This document shows positions 34,099 through 44,066 of a DNA stretch of 56,741 bases, piece after piece (within the stretch, counting starts at the first letter, position 1; every line of letters starts with the position of its first letter). The stretch lies in the NCBI GenBank assembly GCA_045639525.1, contig JAZUDI010000041.1, positions 1 to 56,741 of the forward strand. The letters are read 5' to 3'. The position numbers and the translations under genes are program-made. The DNA is from UBA1181 sp045639525 (GTDB taxonomy: Bacteria; Bacteroidota; Bacteroidia; Bacteroidales; Paludibacteraceae). Below the pieces are notes generated by a model that worked only from the letters and a program-made list of their open reading frames with translations, did not search any database and had not been told where the DNA came from.

Positions 34099-35029
34099 GA
34101 AGCAGATCATCCTTTTCGGAGCAGTCGCAGCGGGCGTAATCGCACTGATTATGTTCAATATCCTCAATTCCGACAACCTGTCGTTCCATCAAATTGATGA
34201 CATGATCAAGGAGGGAAACGGTTACTTCGATAAGAAACAATACCAAAACGCGTTGAAGGAGTACAACCAAGTGCTGCTAAACGACACAAGCAACGCCGGA
34301 GCGACCTATAACCTGGCCAACACCGACTTCAAACGCGAAAAATACGAGGAGGCAGATTCCGTCTATGACCGGGCGGCCAACCACTATTTGAATCAAAACA
34401 TCGAGAAGAAGGAGATCGTCGACGATGAGATGTTGGCACAAATTTACCACAACAAGGGCAACGCCAACATGAAGCAAACGATGCCTATCGACTCTGTCTT
34501 AATGTTCAAGGAGATGATGGAATCGGCTCAAGAAGGAGAACAACCCGCGGCGTTGAAAGAGGCATACCCAACATTAGCGAAAAGTTGGGGCAAAGCGCAA
34601 CAATCCATCATAGATTACAAAAATTCGTTGAGAAGGGCCCCTTCCAACGACAGTACAAGATTCAACTTGGCTTTGGCGCAAGACTACGAGAAGAACATCC
34701 GAGAAATTCTCCAAAACATGCCACCTCCGCCACAAAACCAACAAAACCAACAAAACCAGCAGAATCAACAAGACAAGAAGGACCAGCAGGACCAACAAGA
34801 TCAGCAAGAACAAAAGGATCAGCAAAATCAGCAAAGTGATCCTAACGACGAACGAAAAGAGACGGATGAGAAGAATGGTCAAAAAGACGATCAAATTCCG
34901 GACCTTTCCAAGGAGAATGCAGAACAGATCCTGAAAGCGATGGAGAAGGACGAGGAGAACACCTTGAAAAAAATGAAACTCCAACGTAACCAAAACCAGC
35001 AAAGAAGACATATCGAGAAGAACTGGTAA
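34091..35029 (+). CDS. batC: Aerotolerance protein BatC (TPR)
   Basis: I choose ATG 34091, which overlaps the batB stop, giving 312 residues. A membrane anchor (about 5-26) is followed by TPR repeats (residues about 40-200). Then comes a striking low-complexity tract of Gln/Asn with Asp and Lys (about 215-260), encoded by CAA/CAG/AAC triplets. TPR proteins in the locus are thought to scaffold BatA and BatB. Confidence 0.88.
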   Translation: MDKKQIILFGAVAAGVIALIMFNILNSDNLSFHQIDDMIKEGNGYFDKKQYQNALKEYNQVLLNDTSNAGATYNLANTDFKREKYEEADSVYDRAANHYLNQNIEKKEIVDDEMLAQIYHNKGNANMKQTMPIDSVLMFKEMMESAQEGEQPAALKEAYPTLAKSWGKAQQSIIDYKNSLRRAPSNDSTRFNLALAQDYEKNIREILQNMPPPPQNQQNQQNQQNQQDKKDQQDQQDQQEQKDQQNQQSDPNDERKETDEKNGQKDDQIPDLSKENAEQILKAMEKDEENTLKKMKLQRNQNQQRRHIEKNW

Positions 35030-35099
35030 GCACACTCTTGGACATTTGAGAAATAGATCGAATTTTTGTATTTTTGCATGTTGAAAAAAAAGGTGAAAG

Positions 35100-36914
35100 A
35101 TGAAAAATAGAATCATATCGACAATACTCCTTCTGATGGGAGCCTTAGGTTATGTTTTCGCTCAAACGGAGAATGTGGCGTTTGTGGCGACAGCACCATC
35201 ACAAGTAGCTATGAACCAACAATTTAAACTAGAATACACCATAAAAAACGCATCGCCGAACATCCAAGAACCCGACCTCAGCGATTTTAGCGTGATCAGT
35301 GGACCTAGCTTTAATAAAGTCGAAAGCGTCACCATCATCAACGGCAATATGCAGCGTCAGACCAGCCATATAATCACCTATTACCTGATGCCGACTAAAG
35401 AGGGCACATTCACAATCTCCCCCATCAACTTCAAACACAATGGAGAGACAATCATGTGTAATGCGGTCACCATCAAGGTAGTTGAGGCAGGTCAAGCCAA
35501 TTCCCAACAAAGAGTCGCCACTTCGCAGAACAACAGAAACAACAGTTCCGCCAATGCCTCTAATCCGGCAAATAATCCATTCGTGAAAACGATTTACTCC
35601 AAGAAGAGCGTTTACGAGCAAGAGGAGGTGATGTCCACCATCATATTGTACCATAAAGGAAATTTACAAATCGAAGACGCGAAATTACCTGAGTACAAAG
35701 GATGTGTCACCAAGGAGATCCAGATGAAGAATGAAGATCGTTACGGCGAGGAGGTCGTTGACGGTGTCAGATACTTCACCTACAAATTAAAGCAAACTAT
35801 ACTTTACCCGCAAAAGAGCGGAACCATCGAGATTGAAAAGGGAGAACTCTCCACCATCATGGAGGTTCAATCCAGAAACATCTTTGATTTCGATAGTTTC
35901 TTCAATGGTCCTAGAAGAGTGAGGAAAATCATTCCTTTCGATGGTGCGAAATTGGAGGTAAAGGCTCTTCCGGAGGGAAAACCCGCAGATTTCAACAATG
36001 CGGTAGGTTCTTTCAAAATGGAGAGCAGCATCAGCCAAACCGAAGCGAAGGCGCACGACCCAATCACCATCAAGGTGAAAATCAGCGGTACGGGTAACAT
36101 TAAATACATAAAGAGCCCATCCTTCACTTTCCCAACTGATTTCGACACCTACGAGCCCAAGGAGAACACCAAGACCTCTGGCAATTCAGGTTCCAGAGAG
36201 ATTGATTACCTTATCATCCCTCGACATGCGGGTACCTTCGAGATACCAGCAGCCACCTTCTCCTATTTCGATTTGAACACCAAGCGTTACCACACCTTGA
36301 AGACCGAGAGTTTCACTTTGAATATCGAGAAGAGCGACAACAACACGGACAACAGCCAGGTGATCAGCAATTTCACCAAGGAGAATGTTCAAATCATCGG
36401 AAAAGATATCCGCTACATCAATACGCAAAGTACCAAAGTCGAAAAGAAGGCGAAAGATATCTTCGGCACATTCGGATTCTGGATGTGGTATATCCTCCCA
36501 CTTCTACTCTTCATCACATTGGTGATCCTCTATCGCAAGCAGATCCAAGAGAACGCGAACATCGCCCTTGTGAAGAACAAGAGAGCCAACAAGCAAGCAA
36601 AGAAATGCTTGAAACAAGCGGACGTATTCTTAAAGTCAGGCGACAAAGAGCACTTCTACGAGGAGATCGCCAAGGCTTTGTGGGGATACACCAGCGACAA
36701 GTTGAACATACCGTTGTCAGAACTCAACAAGGAGAGCATCGAAACAGAATTGAAGGAGAGACAAGCCAGCGAAGAGACCATCCAAGAGTTCATGGAGATT
36801 CTCCACACTTGCGAATTCGCGAGATATGCGCCATCCGACAAGGAGACCGCTATGGATGAACTTTACAACCAAACGGCGGATGTAATCGGAAAATTGGAAG
36901 AACAAGTAAGATAA
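35100..36914 (+). CDS. batD: Aerotolerance protein BatD
   Basis: The 604-residue protein has a signal peptide (GYVFAQ), a large beta-rich periplasmic region with Ig-like repeats, a membrane helix near 463-481, and a cytosolic helical tail. The BatD start (QVAMNQQFKLEYTI) and KSVYEQEEVMSTI are family landmarks. It is separated from batC by 70 bases that include TATTTTTG at about 35069-35076, a possible internal promoter. Confidence 0.9.
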   Translation: MKNRIISTILLLMGALGYVFAQTENVAFVATAPSQVAMNQQFKLEYTIKNASPNIQEPDLSDFSVISGPSFNKVESVTIINGNMQRQTSHIITYYLMPTKEGTFTISPINFKHNGETIMCNAVTIKVVEAGQANSQQRVATSQNNRNNSSANASNPANNPFVKTIYSKKSVYEQEEVMSTIILYHKGNLQIEDAKLPEYKGCVTKEIQMKNEDRYGEEVVDGVRYFTYKLKQTILYPQKSGTIEIEKGELSTIMEVQSRNIFDFDSFFNGPRRVRKIIPFDGAKLEVKALPEGKPADFNNAVGSFKMESSISQTEAKAHDPITIKVKISGTGNIKYIKSPSFTFPTDFDTYEPKENTKTSGNSGSREIDYLIIPRHAGTFEIPAATFSYFDLNTKRYHTLKTESFTLNIEKSDNNTDNSQVISNFTKENVQIIGKDIRYINTQSTKVEKKAKDIFGTFGFWMWYILPLLLFITLVILYRKQIQENANIALVKNKRANKQAKKCLKQADVFLKSGDKEHFYEEIAKALWGYTSDKLNIPLSELNKESIETELKERQASEETIQEFMEILHTCEFARYAPSDKETAMDELYNQTADVIGKLEEQVR

Positions 36915-36921
36915 TGAAGTC

Positions 36922-37674
36922 ATGAAAAAGATATTTATATTACTCCTATTAGCGCTCTCATCCGCGCTAACCTATGCAGGGAATTCCGAGAAGATGAAGA
37001 TGGCCAACGAGGCCTATAAAGCGGAAAAATTCGCACAGGCGGATAGCCTCTACACAGAAGTGTTGCGATCAGAGGGAGAATCCTCCGCATTGTACTACAA
37101 CCTTGGAAACGCGAAATACAAGCAAAATGATATCGCACGGGCCATCCTCAACTACGAAAGAGCCCTGAAGCTTGATCCGAAAAACGAGGACGCGAAGTTC
37201 AATTTGGAGATGGCGAAAGCCCAAACAGTGGATAAAATCGAAGTAATGGATAAATTCCTCCTTTCTGAGTGGAACGAGTCTATCCAGAGCGGAACGACCT
37301 CCAACGGATGGGCGAAATGGAGCATTGCGGCATTCATCCTTACCTTGGCTCTCTGCGGTGTTTATATGTTCTCGCCCAAAGTTTTATTCAAGAAAATCGC
37401 CTTTTTCTCAGGCATCGTCACCCTACTCTTCTGTATCATCGCCTTCGGGTACGCCAAAGCGCAACACCAAGCAAAAACAGCCAATGAATGCGCAATCATC
37501 GTCGCTCCTACCGTAACAGGCAAGAGCGCTCCCGATAATACGGGAACCGACCTTTTCGTCTTGCACGAGGGTACCAAGGTAAGGGTTAAGAGTAAAACAG
37601 GTGACTGGGTCGAGATCCAGATGGAAGATGGCAACGCCGGATGGATCAAGGCTGAGAAAATAGAAATCATATAA
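36922..37674 (+). CDS. batE: Aerotolerance protein BatE (TPR-SH3)
   Basis: The 250-residue protein has a signal peptide, TPR repeats (about 22-110), two membrane helices (about 133-150 and 157-174) and a C-terminal bacterial SH3-like domain (about 190-250) with TKVRVKSKTGDWVEIQ. SH3 domains of this type bind peptidoglycan or peptides. It starts seven bases after batD and ends the bat genes. Confidence 0.9.
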   Translation: MKKIFILLLLALSSALTYAGNSEKMKMANEAYKAEKFAQADSLYTEVLRSEGESSALYYNLGNAKYKQNDIARAILNYERALKLDPKNEDAKFNLEMAKAQTVDKIEVMDKFLLSEWNESIQSGTTSNGWAKWSIAAFILTLALCGVYMFSPKVLFKKIAFFSGIVTLLFCIIAFGYAKAQHQAKTANECAIIVAPTVTGKSAPDNTGTDLFVLHEGTKVRVKSKTGDWVEIQMEDGNAGWIKAEKIEII

Positions 37675-37696
37675 GGAAATCAATAAACATACCGTT

Positions 37697-39589
37697 ATGG
37701 CAGAATTGGAATTTAACAATACACCGGCAGCAACCGCACAGTACGATGACGACAGCATTAAGCACCTGGAAGGTCTTGAGCATGTTAGGCTTCGTCCCGG
37801 TATGTATATCGGTAAATTAGGTGACGGATCCCATAGCGACGACGGTATCTATGTCTTACTCAAAGAGGTGCTTGACAACAGCGTCGACGAGTTTCGAATG
37901 GGCGCCGGCAAACAGGTGGACATCACCTTGCAAGAGGGTGTGGTGACTGTACGAGACTATGGTCGTGGTATTCCATTGGGAAAGATGGTCGAAGCGGTCT
38001 CCCTGATGAATACCGGAGGTAAATACGATAGCAAGGCCTTCAAAAAATCAGTCGGTCTGAATGGTGTCGGTACAAAAGCGGTCAATGCGCTATCCGAATC
38101 GTTCAGGGTGCAAAGTATCCGTGACGGCAAGACCAGAATCGCGGAATTTTCCCGCGGCGTGTTGGTGAACGACTCCGACATAATTGATGGAGAGGGAGAA
38201 AACGGAACCATCATCACCTTCAAGCCGGACAATGACCCGAAGATTTTCGCGAACTACAAATACAAGAACGAGATCATCGAGGAGATGCTTCGTAACTACT
38301 CCTACCTGAACACTGGCCTATCCTTGGTGTTCAACGGACAAAAGTTCTCCTCCAAGCATGGTCTGTTCGATCTATTGAATAAAAAATTGGTGGAGGATCC
38401 CCTCTACCCTATCATCCACTTCAAGGGGGAAGATATCGAAATCGCCTTTACCCATTGCTTGCAACATGGTGAAGACTATTTCTCCTTTGTAAACGGACAA
38501 TACACCTCTGTGGGAGGTACCCACCAGAGCGCTTTTAGAGAGGCTATCGGAAAGAGCATCAAGGAGTTCTACAACAAGAACATGGAATTGGTGGATATCC
38601 GCGAGGGTATCGTGGCGGCTATCGCCATCAACGTCGAGGAACCCGTATTCGAGAGTCAGACAAAGACAAAACTGGGTTCCAAGGATATGAACCCTACGGA
38701 CGGAGTCTCCGTCAATAAGTTCGTAAATGATTTCGTAAAAGAGCAAGTAGACAACTACCTACATAAGAACCAAACGGTGGCCGATATCCTCTTGAAGAAA
38801 ATTCAAGATGCGGAGAAAGAACGTAAGGCGATCGCCGGTATCACCAAGGCCGCTCGTGAGCGTGTAAAGAAGGTAAGCCTCTGCAACCGCAAGTTGAGGG
38901 ATTGCCGCATCCACTACAACGACCTCAAGGGAGATCAGCAGGAGAAGACCTCCATCTTCATCACGGAGGGAGACTCCGCAAGTGGATCCATCACCAAGAG
39001 CCGCGACGCCAACTTACAAGCGGTATTCTCACTGAGAGGAAAGCCGGAGAACAGTTACGGCAAGTCCCGTAAACTGGTTTACGAAAATGAGGAGTTGAAC
39101 CTACTGCAAGCCGCATTGAACATCGAAGACGGCATGGAGGGATTGCGCTACAACAAGGTGATCATCGCTACCGATGCCGATGTCGACGGTATGCACATCC
39201 GCCTACTCCTTTTGACCTTCTTCCTCCAATTCTTCCCAGATTTGGTAAGGAACGGCCATGTTTATATTTTGGAAACGCCTCTTTTCCGTGTCCGCGATAA
39301 GAAACAGACCTTCTATTGCTACTCAGATGAGGAACGATTAGAGGCAATCAAGAAGATCGAGAAGAGCGGTTCGAAGGTGGAGATCACCCGATTCAAGGGT
39401 CTTGGAGAGATTTCACCAGACGAGTTCAAAGGCTTTATCGGCGATAATATCAAATTGGAGCAAGTCAACATCCGCAAAGACGACGACTTGAGCCATATGC
39501 TCGAATTCTATATGGGTAATAATACCCAACAACGACAAGATTTCATCATCGATAACCTTGTCATCGAGGAGGACGCACCTAACGAATAG
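37697..39589 (+). CDS. parE: DNA topoisomerase IV subunit B (ParE)
   Basis: The 630-residue type II topoisomerase subunit has the GHKL ATPase motifs (DNSVDEF, DYGRGIP, GLNGVGTKAVNAL) and the Toprim motifs EGDSASG and ATDADVDGMHIR. Length and the start GKLGDGSHSDDGIYVLLKE match ParE of Bacteroidota rather than GyrB. parC is not adjacent. It follows batE after 22 bases and may be read through from the bat promoter. Confidence 0.9.
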   Translation: MAELEFNNTPAATAQYDDDSIKHLEGLEHVRLRPGMYIGKLGDGSHSDDGIYVLLKEVLDNSVDEFRMGAGKQVDITLQEGVVTVRDYGRGIPLGKMVEAVSLMNTGGKYDSKAFKKSVGLNGVGTKAVNALSESFRVQSIRDGKTRIAEFSRGVLVNDSDIIDGEGENGTIITFKPDNDPKIFANYKYKNEIIEEMLRNYSYLNTGLSLVFNGQKFSSKHGLFDLLNKKLVEDPLYPIIHFKGEDIEIAFTHCLQHGEDYFSFVNGQYTSVGGTHQSAFREAIGKSIKEFYNKNMELVDIREGIVAAIAINVEEPVFESQTKTKLGSKDMNPTDGVSVNKFVNDFVKEQVDNYLHKNQTVADILLKKIQDAEKERKAIAGITKAARERVKKVSLCNRKLRDCRIHYNDLKGDQQEKTSIFITEGDSASGSITKSRDANLQAVFSLRGKPENSYGKSRKLVYENEELNLLQAALNIEDGMEGLRYNKVIIATDADVDGMHIRLLLLTFFLQFFPDLVRNGHVYILETPLFRVRDKKQTFYCYSDEERLEAIKKIEKSGSKVEITRFKGLGEISPDEFKGFIGDNIKLEQVNIRKDDDLSHMLEFYMGNNTQQRQDFIIDNLVIEEDAPNE

Positions 39590-39610
39590 AAATATAACAC
39601 AATCATAACA

Positions 39611-40060
39611 ATGAAAGCATTAAAAGATATGGTAGTTGGCATCTGCAACGACCACGCAGGCGTAGAGGTTAAAGAGTACATCATCGAGCAACTCGGCACA
39701 GAAGTAGAGGCGTTCGTTAACTTCGGTACCAACACAACCGACAGTTGCGACTATCCCGATTTCGCCCACCCAATGGCAGAGGCCATCGAGACAGGCAAAT
39801 GCGATTTAGGTATCGCCATCTGCGGTACAGGTAACGGAATCTCCATGACCTGCAACAAGCACCAAGGCATACGCGCAGCCCTTTCTTGGGAGGTGGAGAT
39901 CGCAAAATTGGGCCGTCAACACAACAACGCCAATGTAATAGGCATTCCTGCCCGCTTCATCTCGAAGGAGAAGGCTTTGGAGATTGTGAAGGCATTCCTC
40001 ACTACCGATTTTGAGGGTGGCAGACACGAGAGACGCGTGGAGAAGATAGCTGTAAAATAA
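39611..40060 (+). CDS. rpiB: Ribose 5-phosphate isomerase B
   Basis: The 149-residue protein has the RpiB motifs CNDHAG, the catalytic cysteine in AICGTGNGIS, and RQHNNANV with the ring-opening histidine. It interconverts ribose 5-phosphate and ribulose 5-phosphate in the non-oxidative pentose phosphate pathway. It ends in front of a bidirectional terminator. Confidence 0.93.
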   Translation: MKALKDMVVGICNDHAGVEVKEYIIEQLGTEVEAFVNFGTNTTDSCDYPDFAHPMAEAIETGKCDLGIAICGTGNGISMTCNKHQGIRAALSWEVEIAKLGRQHNNANVIGIPARFISKEKALEIVKAFLTTDFEGGRHERRVEKIAVK

Positions 40061-40080
40061 GCCACTCCATATTGCAAAAA

Positions 40081-40116
40081 AAAGCGAAGGCTGGTTCATA
40101 AGAGCCAGCCTTTGTT
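40081..40116. terminator. Bidirectional terminator between rpiB and tex
   Basis: AAGGCTGG (40087-40094) pairs with CCAGCCTT (40105-40112), flanked by an A run on the left and TTT on the right. It can serve the plus-strand rpiB unit and the minus-strand tex gene. Confidence 0.75.
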
Positions 40117-40150
40117 ACTTTATTAGGGTCGTCGTGAATACGAATAGAGG

Positions 40151-42271
40151 CTACCCGATCACCATCGACAACTGAATACGCTTTCTCGCCAAATCCACAT
40201 CAATCACCTTCACCTCCACATGTTGGTGAAGCGATACCACATCCGCAGGATTGCTCACAAAATGGTCCGCCATCTGGGAGATATGGACCAAGCCATTCTC
40301 CTTCACACCTATATCCACAAAGGCGCCAAAATTGGTCACATTGGTGACAATACCCGGATAGACCTGACCGATCTTCACATCCTCAATCACATGGATGGTT
40401 GGATCGAACTCAAAAACCTTAATCGCCTTTCTTCTATCCAATCCAGGCTTATCCAACTCCTCCATGATATCGTTCAGGGTAGGCAAACCCACCTTGTCGC
40501 TCACATAATCATTGAGGTCCAAAGCCTTCTTCAACTCTTTGTTACTAATCAACTCCGCAACGCTACATTTCAAACGCTTGGCCATCTTCTCCACAATACC
40601 GTAACTCTCCGGATGGACAGCTGTTCCATCTAACGGATTCTCCGCATCAGGGATACGCAAGAAACCCGCACACTGCTCATAGGCCTTTGCCCCCAAACGA
40701 GGCACATTCAGAAGCTCTTTACGAGAAGTGAAGGCGCCATTCGCCGCACGGTAATCGACAATGTTCTGCGCCAATTGAGGCCCCAAGCCTGAAATATAAT
40801 TCAACAAATGCTTGCTGGCCGTATTGAGATTCACGCCCACCAAGTTCACACTATTGACTACTGTTTGGTCCAGCGAACGTTTCAGTTTCGCCTGGTCCAC
40901 ATCGTGCTGGTATTGTCCCACACCAATTGATTTGGCGTCGATCTTCACCAATTCGGCCAACGGATCCATCAATCGGCGACCAATAGAGACTGCGCCTCGC
41001 ACCGTCACATCATAATTGGGGAACTCTTCGCGCGCCACAGCGGAAGCGGAATAGATGGAGGCACCACTCTCGCTCACCACAAACACCTGCACTTTTCGGT
41101 CGAAACGTATGTTCTGGATAAACTGCTCCGTCTCACGTCCCGCCGTTCCATTTCCGATAGAAATCGCCTCGATATGATAGGCCTCAACCATTTTTGAAAT
41201 CTTCGACATCGCTTGAGAACGCTCATTTTGAGGCGGGTGCGGATAGATCGTCTCATTATGCAGCAAATTACCCTGCGCATCCAAACAAACCACTTTACAT
41301 CCGGTACGATAACCAGGATCTATCGCCAAGACTCGTTTCTCTCCCAACGGAGGAGAGAGCAGCAACTGCCGCAAATTTTCAGAGAAAACTTTGATCGCCT
41401 CATCATCAGCCTTCTCCTTCATCGAGGCGGCCACTTCCGTTTCGATAGAGGGTTTGATCAGACGTTTATAGGCATCCGAAACGGCCATCTCAACTTGACG
41501 GGAAGCCTCGGTGGTCCCCTTTACAAAGAGGGGATTCAACTTCTCGACCGCGCTATCCACATCGGGTGAAATATCAACCCGAAGGAAGCCTTCCGCTTCT
41601 CCTCGACGCATCGCCAATAGGCGATGGGAAGAGCAGCGCTTAATCGGCTCTTTCATATCAAAGTAGTCGCGGAATTTCTCCGCCTCCTGCTCCTTTCCCT
41701 TCACCACTTTCGACTGGATGACCGCTTCGTGCGAGAAGAGACGACGTATTCTACCTCGTGCGGACTCGCTCTCGCTCACCCACTCCGCAATGATGTCACG
41801 GGCACCTTGCAGGGCTTCATCCACATCCTTCACCTCTCCCTTCACAAAAGGGAGGGCTTTGCTCTCCACATCATTGTTCAACTGACACATCAGGATCTTC
41901 GCCAACGGCTCCAAACCCTTCTCCCTGGCCACTTCGGCACGGGTTCGTCTCTTCGGCTTGTAAGGCAAATAGATATCCTCCACTTCTGTAAGCGTCACAC
42001 AACCGTCGATGCGTTTTTTCAGTTCAGGCGTCAACTTTCCCTGCTCATCTATGCTCTTCAGGACACTCTCCTTGCGTTTCTCCAACTCCGTGAGCTTCTC
42101 GAACTGAAGTTGGATCTCCTGTATATCGACCTCGGACAGACCGCCCGTCATCTCTTTACGATAACGACTGATGAAGGGGACAGTGGCCCCATCCGACAAT
42201 AGTTTCAATGTATTCGCCACCTGTTTTTGCTGGATATTCAAGCGTTGGGCGATGATAGAATCAAACTGCAT
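40151..42271 (-). CDS. tex: Tex-family RNA-binding protein
   Basis: The start is ATG 42271 (MQFDSIIAQRLNI), giving 706 residues. Order of parts: N-terminal helical Tex domain, YqgF/RNase H-like fold (RVLAIDPGYRTGCKVV), helix-hairpin-helix motifs (ISGLGPQLAQNIVDYRA), and a C-terminal S1 RNA-binding domain (VYPGIVTNVTNFGAFVDIGV). It is a conserved transcription-associated factor that contacts RNA polymerase and nucleic acids. It is transcribed alone. Confidence 0.95.
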   Translation of the reverse strand: MQFDSIIAQRLNIQQKQVANTLKLLSDGATVPFISRYRKEMTGGLSEVDIQEIQLQFEKLTELEKRKESVLKSIDEQGKLTPELKKRIDGCVTLTEVEDIYLPYKPKRRTRAEVAREKGLEPLAKILMCQLNNDVESKALPFVKGEVKDVDEALQGARDIIAEWVSESESARGRIRRLFSHEAVIQSKVVKGKEQEAEKFRDYFDMKEPIKRCSSHRLLAMRRGEAEGFLRVDISPDVDSAVEKLNPLFVKGTTEASRQVEMAVSDAYKRLIKPSIETEVAASMKEKADDEAIKVFSENLRQLLLSPPLGEKRVLAIDPGYRTGCKVVCLDAQGNLLHNETIYPHPPQNERSQAMSKISKMVEAYHIEAISIGNGTAGRETEQFIQNIRFDRKVQVFVVSESGASIYSASAVAREEFPNYDVTVRGAVSIGRRLMDPLAELVKIDAKSIGVGQYQHDVDQAKLKRSLDQTVVNSVNLVGVNLNTASKHLLNYISGLGPQLAQNIVDYRAANGAFTSRKELLNVPRLGAKAYEQCAGFLRIPDAENPLDGTAVHPESYGIVEKMAKRLKCSVAELISNKELKKALDLNDYVSDKVGLPTLNDIMEELDKPGLDRRKAIKVFEFDPTIHVIEDVKIGQVYPGIVTNVTNFGAFVDIGVKENGLVHISQMADHFVSNPADVVSLHQHVEVKVIDVDLARKRIQLSMVIG

Positions 42272-42355
42272 ATTATCATGAATTGTTTCATACAAATATA
42301 GGCAAAAAGGGGCGAATCTTAACATTGTTTATGAACACTATATTCCCTAAATATT

Positions 42356-42363
42356 TATATTTG
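42356..42363 (+). promoter_or_regulatory. Promoter -7 box of the 42386 lipoprotein gene
   Basis: TATATTTG lies 22 bases before the ATG at 42386. It sits in the divergent gap with tex. Confidence 0.55.
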
Positions 42364-42385
42364 CATAAACAAAAACTTATAGGGT

Positions 42386-43120
42386 ATGAAATTGAACCGC
42401 ATAAAATTAACTAAATACACATCCGGCCTATTTTTGATGCTCGGGATCTTTGCTTGCGGACAAAAAGAGGTCAATAACAAGCCTATCGCAGACAATAGAG
42501 TGGACACCGCCTTCGTGGCGCATGTGAACTTTGACATCATGGATACATTCCCCAACGGCGACACCTTCTATGTCTATGTGGAGAGTCCCGACTTGGACGC
42601 TACGGACAGCAAAGAGATCATGCTTTACCTCAACCGCTACAAATCGGGCGAGAGTTCGGTGATAGATTCCATCAAGATCAAGGAGTTCCTATCCAGCCCG
42701 CTCAGCGACAATCCGAGCAGAGAGTGGATGGACACATTCTTCACCCTCAACGATACGACCAAGGCCTATGCGCACATTCTGTCGGCATGCAACATCAGCA
42801 CAGAGGAGCATATGTGCAATACATACTTTGACCTGATCGCCGTATCGCCAAACACCATCCAATTGGTCTTATCGGACGATAAGGAGTTCTGTTCTTGCAA
42901 AAATTACATGCTGGATAACGAGGATAGCGAAGGTATCAAACGCACCTACCAAACCACAGAAACCGTGACCAACGGCTACAACGACATCCTCGTCACAGAG
43001 GAGTTGTGGCACGAGAAATGGGAAGCGCAAGAGTATGGTAACCGTCAAAAGGCGGATAGTTCCACCTCAACCAACTCCTATGTGCTAAGATACAATAACG
43101 GTAAATACGAAAAGGATTGA
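42386..43120 (+). CDS. Hypothetical lipoprotein
   Basis: The 244-residue protein has a lipoprotein signal with Cys24 (LGIFAC). The mature part is acidic, with four further cysteines (SACN, HMCN, CSCK) that could form disulfides. I recognise no domain. It is monocistronic between tex and the convergent patatin gene. A short CCTAAA/TTTAGG hairpin (43121-43142) follows its stop. Confidence 0.75.
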   Translation: MKLNRIKLTKYTSGLFLMLGIFACGQKEVNNKPIADNRVDTAFVAHVNFDIMDTFPNGDTFYVYVESPDLDATDSKEIMLYLNRYKSGESSVIDSIKIKEFLSSPLSDNPSREWMDTFFTLNDTTKAYAHILSACNISTEEHMCNTYFDLIAVSPNTIQLVLSDDKEFCSCKNYMLDNEDSEGIKRTYQTTETVTNGYNDILVTEELWHEKWEAQEYGNRQKADSSTSTNSYVLRYNNGKYEKD

Positions 43121-43155
43121 CCTAAACTTTAGAAGATTTAGGATTCCAAGGATGA

Positions 43156-44004
43156 TCAACACTCCAAGAATCGTTTGATTTCATCCATCTTATCTTTGGC
43201 GGCATCTCTTCCCATTTGGTAGACATGCCGCATCTTTTTTTCGTCCTGTTCAATTCGTCCGATCGGCAACTCGTCATCCGGGTAAATCAGCAACGTATTC
43301 CCTAAACGCTCCTGCTCGGCGATATAATCCAACTGACGGTTGTACATAAGATGTCTATTGGCTAACGCATCCGCGATAACAGGCAAATTACGCAACAACA
43401 TACGAAACAAAGGCATGATCTTAGGAGCGCTCTTTTTAAATCCCTGTGGTTGCGTCAAGACCACAATGTTTCTGTCATAACCCAATTTCTGAAAATATTC
43501 CAACGGAATAGAGTCTGACATTCCCCCATCCAACAACCTTCTACCATCCAACGAGACAGGTTTGGAGACCATCGGCAAAGATGCGGAGGCACGAACCCAC
43601 TCTATGGTCTCATGGTCAATCACAGGGAGCGGATGGTAAACCGCTTCGCCCGTATCCGCATCGGTAGCCACAACATGGAACTCCATCGGATTATTCTTAT
43701 ACGTCTCAAAATCAACAACATCCAATTCAAAAGGCATCACATGGTAACTGAAGTCGGCGCCTACCCAATCACCGGTCTTCAACAGGGAACGGACACCCAT
43801 AAACCGGGGATCATCCTTAAAATCCACATTGTAACGAAGCGCACGTCCAATCTGTTTCGATTTGTAATTACAACCGAAACTCGCCCCTGCGGAGACACCC
43901 ACGGCGCCATCGAATTCAATGCCGTTCTCCATCATTTCATCCAATACGCCTGCGGTGAACAGTGCTCTCATGCCACCACCTTCCAATACCAGACCTCTCT
44001 TCAT
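43156..44004 (-). CDS. Patatin-like phospholipase
   Basis: The 282-residue protein has the patatin layout: oxyanion loop EGGGMRALF, nucleophile Ser38 in GVSAGAS, and catalytic Asp in LLDGGMSDSIP. It is the short YjjU/RssA-type without membrane segments. It should be a cytosolic or peripheral lipid hydrolase. Its start is 62 bases from the divergent DNA methyltransferase gene. Confidence 0.9.
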   Translation of the reverse strand: MKRGLVLEGGGMRALFTAGVLDEMMENGIEFDGAVGVSAGASFGCNYKSKQIGRALRYNVDFKDDPRFMGVRSLLKTGDWVGADFSYHVMPFELDVVDFETYKNNPMEFHVVATDADTGEAVYHPLPVIDHETIEWVRASASLPMVSKPVSLDGRRLLDGGMSDSIPLEYFQKLGYDRNIVVLTQPQGFKKSAPKIMPLFRMLLRNLPVIADALANRHLMYNRQLDYIAEQERLGNTLLIYPDDELPIGRIEQDEKKMRHVYQMGRDAAKDKMDEIKRFLEC

Positions 44005-44044
44005 ATCTTGCTATTATTTCTCCACAAAATTAGCAAAAAATAAT

Positions 44045-44052
44045 TACTTTTG
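44045..44052 (+). promoter_or_regulatory. Promoter -7 box of the DNA methyltransferase gene
   Basis: TACTTTTG lies 14 bases before the ATG at 44067, giving a very short leader. Confidence 0.55.
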
Positions 44053-44066
44053 TAGGAAAGGAAACG

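Noticed and set aside
34730..34850. Tandem CAA-rich triplets resembling a repeat array
   Set aside because: They lie in frame inside batC and encode its Gln/Asn tract; there is no CRISPR-like spacer pattern.
43121..43142. CCTAAA/TTTAGG palindrome like the AraC boxes
   Set aside because: The GGTTAT and AGGTAT parts and a following -7 box are missing; it is more likely a weak 3' hairpin of the lipoprotein gene.
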